NCBI GenBank assembly: GCA_028821575.1 | Contig: JAPPFW010000009.1 | Coordinates: 1 to 64,000, forward strand | Reading direction: 5' to 3' | From: a bacterium | GTDB lineage: Bacteria; Actinomycetota; Acidimicrobiia; Spongiisociales; Spongiisociaceae | DNA length: 64,000 nucleotides | In this document: positions 55,743-64,000 of the stretch, in pieces | How the letters are laid out: each line of letters begins with the position of its first letter | Position numbering within the stretch: the first letter of the stretch is position 1 | Program-made: the position numbers and the translations under genes | The notes under the pieces: generated by a model | The model's database searches: none | What the model saw: the letters and a program-made list of their open reading frames with translations, nothing else | What the model was told of the DNA's origin: nothing

Positions 55743-56261
55743 GTGCCTGCATTCCGCATGACGATCCTGGGCATCCTCGTCGCGCTACCGATGTCGGTGG
55801 GCCAGTTCCCGGCTGCGTTCGCGGCGGCCGGAGAAGGGAACCGGTCCTGCGTGGGTCTCGATCCACCCAGCGATGGCGTGGTCACCCACCGGTTCGAACC
55901 CGGGCCCGGATACGAGGGCCACTGGGGAATCGACTATTTCGGCGACTCGGACGGATACGCCGACGCGGCTGCCAGGGGCCGCGTTGCCTTCGCTGGCGAG
56001 GTCGTCGGCAACCTGGTGGTCAGCATCGATCACGGTGGAGGGTTGGTGACGAGCTACTCGTACCTGGGCGAGCCCACGGTTACACGAGGCCAACGGGTCG
56101 AGCGCGGTACGCGGCTGGGACACCTGAGTCCGGGACCCATACACGACGACCTGCACTTCTCGGTACGAATCGAGGGGGCCTACGTCGATCCGGAGACCGT
56201 GCTGGGCTGCCAGCCGCGCAGTCCATCGATGGGTCTCCGCCTGGTGCCGGTCGACCCTTAG
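55743..56261 (+). CDS. secreted LytM/M23-like protein, probably non-catalytic
   Basis: 172 residues from GTG 55743, preceded by GGGAG. Signal sequence VALPMSVGQFPAAFAAA. The M23 fold is recognisable: HWGIDYFGDSDGYADAAARGRVAFAGEV, then HGGGLVTSYSYLGEP and DDLHFSV. First His and Asp of the zinc site (HWGID) are kept, but the usual YxHL segment reads YSYL and the HxH pair reads DLH, so zinc ligands are altered. A cell-wall-binding or hydrolase-activator role (EnvC-like) is inferred. Divergent from trkA. Confidence 0.75.
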   Translation: MPAFRMTILGILVALPMSVGQFPAAFAAAGEGNRSCVGLDPPSDGVVTHRFEPGPGYEGHWGIDYFGDSDGYADAAARGRVAFAGEVVGNLVVSIDHGGGLVTSYSYLGEPTVTRGQRVERGTRLGHLSPGPIHDDLHFSVRIEGAYVDPETVLGCQPRSPSMGLRLVPVDP

Positions 56262-56724
56262 AAGGTTGTCGGGTCTTAAGTTCCGAGCGGTCCAGGTTCG
56301 GCTCCGTCCGAGAACGGCACACCCTCCCCTCGCAACCCTCGGAGGTTCCAAGCCTCCCGGCACGAGAGGTTTGCCCTTGTCACAGTGCCGTTGCATACTG
56401 GTAAGTAGCCGTAACCACCAACGGTTCGAATGCGGTACCGGACGGACCGGGTAGGGATCATGCAGCCGGAGCCAACCCATTAGGGGACGGCAGGACGCGT
56501 CCGGGATTCAAGGAGGTGGCGGTGGGGGTGGGCCCAGTGTAGAAGTCCTGTCCTACGATTTTCGCGTTCTCCCGGTTCGTTTGCTCCCGCTCGCCGGGTT
56601 GTCGGCATCTTCCGGTACAGATGACAACTCCTGTATCAGGTAATGGAGGCTTCGATGACTCGATGCCGGGTAGGACGAGCACAGCCACGAACGGGACGGG
56701 GCTTCGAGCGGTAGCCTCTTGCGC
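56262..56724. other. 463-base intergenic region upstream of nadD
   Basis: No supported gene. Contains copy B of the repeated element (56364-56479). Long minus-strand frames exist only because of GC content. Confidence 0.45.
56364..56479. ncRNA. repeated conserved intergenic element, copy B
   Basis: Counterpart of 40513-40632 in opposite orientation. Stem CCGTTG (56388-56393)/CAACGG (56419-56424) is conserved. GGTTCG (56423-56428) can pair with CGGACC (56443-56448); copy A has GGTCCG with CGGACC, so the C-to-T change keeps pairing as G-U. The two stems share GG, as in a switch. It lies upstream of nadD-rsfS on the same strand. Confidence 0.45.
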
Positions 56725-57324
56725 ATGCGGATCGGCCTGCTCGGAGGAACGTTCGATCCACCCCATGTCGCCCACATGGTGGTGGCCGAAGCCGCGTTCA
56801 GACAGCTGGAACTCGACCACGTCACGTTCCTACCCGCCGGCATCCCTTGGCAGAAAGCTGGAACACCGGTGACAGCTGCCCGACACCGATGGGGGATGAC
56901 ACTCGCCACCACCTCGGACATCCCCTATCTGGAGGCTGACAACAGCGAGATCGCTCGCTCCGGATACTCGTACACGATTGACACCCTCATCGAGCTGGAG
57001 GGGGTGATACCAACCTTGATCCTGGGAGCGGATGCAGCAGCCCGCATCCGGTCATGGCACCGGTCCGAGGAGGTGCTGGAACGGGCCCGCATCGCGGTCG
57101 CTCCCCGAACCGGAACAGCTCGAACTGCCGTGGAAGAGGCGGTCGGTGGGTCGCTCGACTGGCTGGAGATTCCGGCCCTGGCCATCTCGGGCACTGAACT
57201 CCGGAGACGGGCCGCCGCCGGACACAGCCTGCGGTTCCTGGTCCGCGAGCCGGTCCGCAGCTACATCCTCGCCCACCGCCTATACATGCCATCGAGGGCA
57301 TCACAGCGGATTGACCGCCAATAG
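56725..57324 (+). CDS. nadD: nicotinate-nucleotide adenylyltransferase
   Basis: 199 residues from ATG 56725; TTG 56719 would add two residues. Nucleotidyltransferase motifs: GGTFDPPHVAHMVVAE near the N terminus and the C-terminal ISGTELRRR. DNSEIARSGYSYTIDTL and LILGADAAARIRSWHR are NadD-like. Adenylates nicotinate mononucleotide in NAD biosynthesis; paired with rsfS as in most bacteria. Confidence 0.95.
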   Translation: MRIGLLGGTFDPPHVAHMVVAEAAFRQLELDHVTFLPAGIPWQKAGTPVTAARHRWGMTLATTSDIPYLEADNSEIARSGYSYTIDTLIELEGVIPTLILGADAAARIRSWHRSEEVLERARIAVAPRTGTARTAVEEAVGGSLDWLEIPALAISGTELRRRAAAGHSLRFLVREPVRSYILAHRLYMPSRASQRIDRQ

Positions 57325-57380
57325 GAAGCCCACGTCACTATGCTGGATGTGTCAGCCAGACAGATGTCGACCAGGAACAG

Positions 57381-57788
57381 GTGAGCATCACAGACCGGCA
57401 ACCAGCGGGCACAGCCATGATCGACCTCCCGCCGGAGGAGTTGGCATCGGTTGCCGCGGATGCGATGGACGGCAAGCAGGGACGCGACATCGTCATTCTC
57501 GACATGGGCGACCTCCTCGGAATCGTCGACACCTTCGTCATCGCGTCGGGCGCCTCCAAGCGGCAGGTACGGACCCTCGCCGAGGAGGTGGACGGGGAGC
57601 TCGAGCGGTACGGTCGGACACCTCTCCGCCTCGAGGGCATGGATACCGCAGAGTGGGTTCTGCTCGACTACGGCGATCTGACGGTGCATATCTTCCAGCC
57701 GGCGGCGCGCGACCTCTACTCTCTCGAACGGCTCTGGGGTGACGCTCCTCGAGTCTCCTGGGCCCCGCCCCGGGGCGCTGACGGGTAG
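57381..57788 (+). CDS. rsfS: ribosomal silencing factor RsfS
   Basis: 135 residues. Core motif KQGRDIVILDMGDLLGIVDTFVIASGAS and DYGDLTVHIFQPAARDLYSLERLWGDA are diagnostic. Binds ribosomal protein L14 and blocks subunit joining under nutrient limitation. The GTG start at 57381 follows GGAACAG; the N-terminal ten residues are uncertain. Confidence 0.93.
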   Translation: MSITDRQPAGTAMIDLPPEELASVAADAMDGKQGRDIVILDMGDLLGIVDTFVIASGASKRQVRTLAEEVDGELERYGRTPLRLEGMDTAEWVLLDYGDLTVHIFQPAARDLYSLERLWGDAPRVSWAPPRGADG

Positions 57789-57911
57789 GCATCCACTGGC
57801 TGAGGACACGCTGACCACCTGACGCCTCCTGGCCGTGCTTCGACCCCTGCAGAGTTGGTAGACTGGGTTTAGCGCGCCATCGTTCCGTAGGAATCTCCGG
57901 TGGGCGTGCAT

Positions 57912-57984
57912 GGGGCTGTAGCTCAGCTGGCAGAGCGCTTGCATGGCATGCAAGAGGTCACGGGTTCAAATCCCGTCAGCTCCA
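57912..57984 (+). tRNA. tRNA-Ala (anticodon GGC)
   Basis: Acceptor GGGGCTG pairs with CAGCTCC (one G-U). Anticodon stem CTTGC/GCAAG with loop ATGGCAT gives GGC. T arm ACGGG-TTCAAAT-CCCGT. The last 19 bases overlap, on the opposite strand, the 3' end of the amidotransferase gene. Confidence 0.95.
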
Positions 57985-58766
57985 CTCTCGGTTACCGGGC
58001 GCGCTTCATGTCCTCCCGCGTGACCGCCTGCCGGGTTCATTGCGTAAGTCGTGGCATCCCCGACGAACGCCTCGAACAACCCGGCCTCCTCCTCGGGCTC
58101 GAGCATCTCCGGATGCCACTGCACCGCCAGCAGCGGCCAGGCCGGGTCGGTGCTCTCGACCGCCTCGATGGCACCGCACGGAGTCTGCCCCACCACGCCC
58201 AACCCGGGAGCGACCCGGGAGATGGCCTGGTGATGGAGGGAGTTGACCTGTCGCTCGGTCGTGCCGTAGATCGACGCCAGGCGGCTGCCGGACAGCAGGC
58301 GAACCGGGTGCCGATGGGCGTTGCGTTGATCGGGCTCCGGGGCGGGCGTCGGGTGTTCGGAGTCCGAATCCGAGAGCATGTGCTGGTGGAGTTCGCCACC
58401 GAGAGCGACGTTCACCGCCTGCAGACCCCGACATATCGCCAGTACGGGCATCCTTCTCCTGTGCGCCTCCAGAAGCAGAGCGATGTCACGGCTGTCGTCG
58501 GGCCCGTAGACCCCCACGCTGGCGGTCTTCGCCTGCCCGTACAGGACCGGGTTGAGGTCCCTTCCGCCTGTAACAACCAAGCCGGCCACCCCGTCCAGCA
58601 CGCGGCGTGCGTCCCCAGGATGCATTCGTCCCACCATCAACTGGGCAGCCCCTGCCCGGTCGAGCGCATCCGCGTACGTCCCGAGCAACGTATGGATTTC
58701 GACGCCACGCCCCAGATAGGTGTCCAGGACCCTCATCGACGTGGTGACCGCCACCATGGGTCGCAA
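57966..58766 (-). CDS. class I glutamine amidotransferase, gamma-glutamyl-GABA hydrolase type
   Basis: 266 residues of the PF07722 (PuuD-like) group. The nucleophile Cys is in PVLAICRGLQAVNVALGG, and the catalytic His-x-Glu pair is in LLAVQWHPEML. GRDLNPVLYG and HHQAISRVAPGL are typical of the subgroup, which hydrolyses gamma-glutamyl bonds in putrescine breakdown or spermidine/glutamylamide metabolism. No polyamine genes are nearby, so the substrate is open. The C-terminal 25 residues run antisense into tRNA-Ala and are Gly/His-rich. Confidence 0.85.
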   Translation of the reverse strand: MRPMVAVTTSMRVLDTYLGRGVEIHTLLGTYADALDRAGAAQLMVGRMHPGDARRVLDGVAGLVVTGGRDLNPVLYGQAKTASVGVYGPDDSRDIALLLEAHRRRMPVLAICRGLQAVNVALGGELHQHMLSDSDSEHPTPAPEPDQRNAHRHPVRLLSGSRLASIYGTTERQVNSLHHQAISRVAPGLGVVGQTPCGAIEAVESTDPAWPLLAVQWHPEMLEPEEEAGLFEAFVGDATTYAMNPAGGHAGGHEARPVTESGADGI

Positions 58767-58887
58767 CTGTCATTCCTCCGCTTGACTCCGCCCGACCGGA
58801 ACAGTACCTGCCCGTCGGCGGGACCGCGACGTGACCGATCGCGGCGAGGCGATCACGAGGGTCCGGCGCTGCGATAGGATCACCGCC

Positions 58888-61608
<2,721 letters not shown>

Positions 61609-61626
<18 letters not shown>

Positions 61627-61653
61627 CGGCTAGATACAACCACCAACCACTAG
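61609..61653. terminator. hairpin overlapping both stop codons of leuS and the ABC permease gene
   Basis: CTAGTAGTTGGCGGTT (61609-61624) pairs with AACCACCAACCACTAG (61638-61653), 14 of 16 positions, loop 13 bases. The leuS TAG begins at the last base of the left arm and the permease stop (minus strand, 61650-61652) is in the right arm. Could end transcription in both directions; no U-tract. Confidence 0.6.
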
Positions 61654-62855
61654 AACTCCGCTGAACGGAACGCCTCCCGTAGCTTCACACGCCGCTGGTA
61701 CTTGAACACGCCCCCGGCGTAGACCCGGCCCGCGGCCCTGATGAGCCACCAGCCGAAGCCGACCGTCAGTGCCGCGGCCAGGAACTGTTCCCAGGCAGCA
61801 ACCGAGTCGGACACCGCCCGGACCGGTATCACGAAGGGAGCTGTCATGGGTACGAGGGATAGCACTACGGAGAGGAGGGCGTCCGGGTGGTTGCCCACAT
61901 AGAGGATCCCGACCAGGTAGCCGACGAGGGCGACCATCGTCATCGGGAAGGCGGCGTTCTGTGCATCTTCGGGTCGGGAGGTGACAGCACCCACCGCCGC
62001 GTACGCGACCGCGTAGACGGCGTATCCCAGGACGAACCAGACGAGCAGGGTGGCCAGCAAGGCGGCATCCACCTCCTGGATCAGGTCTGGGCCGAAGACG
62101 AGGCGGATTCCCAGGACCAGCCCGCCGGCGACGACGCCGAACTGCAGGAGTCCGAGGATTCCAACCCCCACGATCTTGCCCGAGAGCAGGTGCCAGGGTC
62201 GGACGGCCGCCAGCAGTACCTCGACCACCCGGCTGGTCTTCTCCTCAGTCACGCCCAGCAGGACCCAGGATCCGGTCATCATGATGGCCATGAAGAGAAG
62301 CACTAGCGCTGCCTGCCCGATCAGGAACTGGCGGACCTCCGAGTTCTCGCCGGACTCCGGGATGGCCCGGGTAACCTCGACTACCTGACCGGTGAGGAGT
62401 TCGACCACCCGGTCCGTGGCCTCGCCCGACGCCACCATCTCCTCCAGCCGGGCACGGAGCGCGCCCTGCTGCACCAGCCTCTCCAATTGCGTGCCCGCCG
62501 ACTCCCCGACAACCAACTCGGTGTCCTCGACCAGCAGCGCATCGATCTGCTCTTCGGCCAGGGCCCTGGTCCCATCCTCACGATCGTCGAAGGACGACGC
62601 CTCGATGATCCCCGTCCGGCCCGAGTCCTCGAGCACCGAGCGCGCCGCTTCGACGGTCCTCGACCCATCGTCGCCCACCAGGCCGAGCCGGTAGGTGGGG
62701 ACTTCGTCGGCGCCGCCGTCCAACAGCGCGGGTACGGCGAACCCGGCGCCGATCAGAAGGGCCAGGATCAGCCAGCTGACCAGGTACGACTTGCTGAGGC
62801 CCCTCTCGCGAAGTTCGCGTACGGTTACCAGACCGATCGCACGCATACCGTTCAT
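61650..62855 (-). CDS. ABC-2-type exporter permease (NatB-like)
   Basis: 401 residues. First helix at about 25-42 (YLVSWLILALLIGAGFAVPALL), a large extracytoplasmic loop to about residue 185, then five to six helices (QAALVLLFMAIMMTGSWVLLG first). The segment EEKTSRVVEVLLAAVRP is the ABC2_membrane_3 / NatB signature. The start overlaps the ATPase stop by ATGA, so the two subunits are coupled. Substrate unknown (Na+, drug or lipid in related systems). Confidence 0.88.
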   Translation of the reverse strand: MNGMRAIGLVTVRELRERGLSKSYLVSWLILALLIGAGFAVPALLDGGADEVPTYRLGLVGDDGSRTVEAARSVLEDSGRTGIIEASSFDDREDGTRALAEEQIDALLVEDTELVVGESAGTQLERLVQQGALRARLEEMVASGEATDRVVELLTGQVVEVTRAIPESGENSEVRQFLIGQAALVLLFMAIMMTGSWVLLGVTEEKTSRVVEVLLAAVRPWHLLSGKIVGVGILGLLQFGVVAGGLVLGIRLVFGPDLIQEVDAALLATLLVWFVLGYAVYAVAYAAVGAVTSRPEDAQNAAFPMTMVALVGYLVGILYVGNHPDALLSVVLSLVPMTAPFVIPVRAVSDSVAAWEQFLAAALTVGFGWWLIRAAGRVYAGGVFKYQRRVKLREAFRSAEF

Positions 62856-63739
62856 CCGGCGACGGCCTCCTTGAAGAGGTCGGACAGAGTCGGGGGCCGG
62901 TAGGTGAACTCCCGTATCGGTACCCTCTCCGGCACCAGACCGAAGAGCTCGTGAACGTCGGCCTCCGCGGGTACGAGTACCGTGTGCCGGCTGCCCCGGG
63001 ACTGCAGGAGTTCCGCGCCGGGAATGCGCTCAAGGAACCCTGCCGTGCTGTCCGTGTCCAGTTCCAAGCGCCGGTACCTGGCCTGATCCTTGAGCGATTT
63101 GACATCACCGGCCAGCACCACCCGTCCCCGGTTGATGATCGCCACGTCGTCGCACAGGTCCTCCACCAGATCCAGTTGATGGCTAGAGAACAGGACCGCT
63201 GCCCCCGACCGGGCGCTTTGTCGCAGGATACGGGCCATGTCCTCCACGCCCAGTGGGTCCAAGCCGCTGAACGGTTCGTCGAGGACCAGGACTTCCGGGT
63301 CGTGGATCAGGGATGCGGCCAACTGGACCCTCTGCTGGTTGCCGTGGGACAGTTCCTCCAGCCTGGACTCGGCCCGGTCCTCTAGACCCATCTTCCCGAG
63401 CCAGCGATCAGCTGCCTCGGACGCCCGCTTCCTGTCCAGACCGTGCAGGCGTCCCAGGTACGTCAGCTGCGCGCGGACCTTCATCCGGGGATACAGCCCG
63501 CGCGCCTCGGGCATGTATCCGAAGCGGCGCCGGACTTCCGGTCCGACCGGCCTCCCGTTCCACGCCACGCCACCTTCATCAAGGCGCAACAGCCCGAAGA
63601 TCGCTCGCATCGCACTGGTCTTTCCGGCGCCGTTGGGCCCGAGAAACCCCACCATGCGCCCGGACCTCACCGCGAGGTGGCAACCGTCGAGGGCCACGAC
63701 CTCGTCGTAACGCTTTCTGAGCCCTACCAGTTCCAGCAA
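62852..63739 (-). CDS. ABC exporter ATPase (NatA-like)
   Basis: 295 residues from a TTG start at 63739 after GAGGCGGGAA; the open frame continues upstream to 63937 but that part is repeats and not protein-like. Walker A GPNGAGKTS, signature LSHGNQQRVQLA, Walker B LVLDEPFSGLDP and switch His in SSHQLDL. A DUF4162-type C-terminal part (YRRLELDTDSTAGFLER) is typical for ATPases paired with ABC-2 permeases. Confidence 0.88.
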   Translation of the reverse strand: MLELVGLRKRYDEVVALDGCHLAVRSGRMVGFLGPNGAGKTSAMRAIFGLLRLDEGGVAWNGRPVGPEVRRRFGYMPEARGLYPRMKVRAQLTYLGRLHGLDRKRASEAADRWLGKMGLEDRAESRLEELSHGNQQRVQLAASLIHDPEVLVLDEPFSGLDPLGVEDMARILRQSARSGAAVLFSSHQLDLVEDLCDDVAIINRGRVVLAGDVKSLKDQARYRRLELDTDSTAGFLERIPGAELLQSRGSRHTVLVPAEADVHELFGLVPERVPIREFTYRPPTLSDLFKEAVAG

Positions 63740-64000
63740 CCCGATTCCCGCCTCGCCTGTCTCCCAGGGTAGTGGCTTGTGACTCGTGGCTCGTGGCTGG
63801 TGCCAGAGGCAGGTGTTGGGTGTTGGGTGTTGGGTCTCTGGTGTTAGGGGGATGGCGGGAGACGAGTGTCCTCGGTTGCCTCGAGCTCGGTCGTCAAGTG
63901 TCCGTCCCGTATCAGATACCAGGTGGCCGTTGCCCACGAAGCCGTGACCCGTCTCACTACCAATCGAAGGTTGGTCCAGCCACCATCCACCAGAAGCAGG
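63740..64000. repeat. intergenic TGGT/GGGTGTT repeats at the window end
   Basis: 63768-63795 has GTGGCTT, GTGACTC, GTGGCTC and GTGGCTG words; 63814-63835 has three tandem GTGTTGG units; 63976-63995 repeats the CCACCATCCACCAG word found at 27990-28010. No gene is visible here. Confidence 0.5.

Noticed and set aside
55785..56480. 231-codon minus-strand frame over the LytM-like gene
   Set aside because: It is the complement of a better-supported gene with signal peptide and ribosome site; its similarity to the 40-kb frame comes from the repeated element.
63740..63937. 66-residue N-terminal extension of the NatA-like ATPase
   Set aside because: The extension is translated repeat sequence (TPETQHPTPNT and similar); the ATPase domain begins immediately after the TTG at 63739.

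Overview
The window looks like a chromosomal contig from a high-GC actinomycete. GTG starts are frequent, genes are tightly coupled by 4-base overlaps, the tRNA genes lack an encoded CCA, and the order mreB-mreC-mreD-mrdA-rodA, rng-rplU-rpmA-obgE-proB, nadD-rsfS is actinobacterial. The style resembles uncultured Acidimicrobiia, but that placement is inference and no rRNA is present to test it.

Layout. (1) 1-9.6 kb is a mobile island. It holds a dead ISL3 element with recognisable terminal inverted repeats, a Cys-rich protein, a lower-GC cassette of small unknown genes, a broken IS1595 transposase, an istB remnant, a secreted serpin, an AlpA-like excisionase remnant and an intact P4-type tyrosine integrase. 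The integrase sits directly against the 3' half of dprA, whose 5' half is missing here. (2) 9.7-12.4 kb is a short core segment: dprA 3' part, a metallo-beta-lactamase-fold hydrolase, rph, rdgB and tRNA-Lys. (3) From 12.4 kb a second, related but frameshifted integrase follows tRNA-Lys. A degraded accessory stretch to about 17.3 kb contains a methyltransferase and a few unknown ORFs. (4) 17.3-24.4 kb is a branched-chain-amino-acid-type ABC uptake locus: livJ on the plus strand with a strong sigma-70-type promoter, facing an operon livH, a fused livM-livF, livG, an aspartoacylase-like deacylase and a solute-binding-like protein without a signal peptide. (5) 24.4-25.6 kb holds another ISL3 remnant. 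(6) 25.6-32.1 kb has an MMPL exporter, a CPA2 antiporter fused to two USP domains, tRNA-Leu and a large lipoprotein. (7) From 32.2 kb to the end the sequence is core: four tRNAs, tig-clpP-clpX-valS-folC, ndk, the elongasome operon, rng, rplU-rpmA-obgE-proB, trkA-trkH (minus strand), a LytM-like protein, nadD-rsfS, tRNA-Ala, a class I glutamine amidotransferase, leuS, and a natAB-type ABC exporter.

The genes form several working groups: protein quality control (trigger factor, ClpXP), cell elongation (MreBCD, PBP2, RodA), ribosome and RNA biogenesis (RNase G/E, L21, L27, Obg, RsfS, RNase PH), potassium homeostasis (TrkAH), and nucleotide hygiene (RdgB, Ndk).

The least explained signals are: two related integrases bracketing a core segment, each with the same 10-base motif beside its target gene; a conserved repeated intergenic element (near 40.57 and 56.40 kb) with preserved stems; hairpin and dyad repeats placed on stop codons of essential genes (one overlaps both stop codons of leuS and the convergent ABC permease); a two-hairpin leader upstream of a small Cys-rich gene at 5.8 kb; and the deacylase plus signal-less binding protein attached to the Liv transporter. 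No CRISPR array, rRNA or replication origin was seen.
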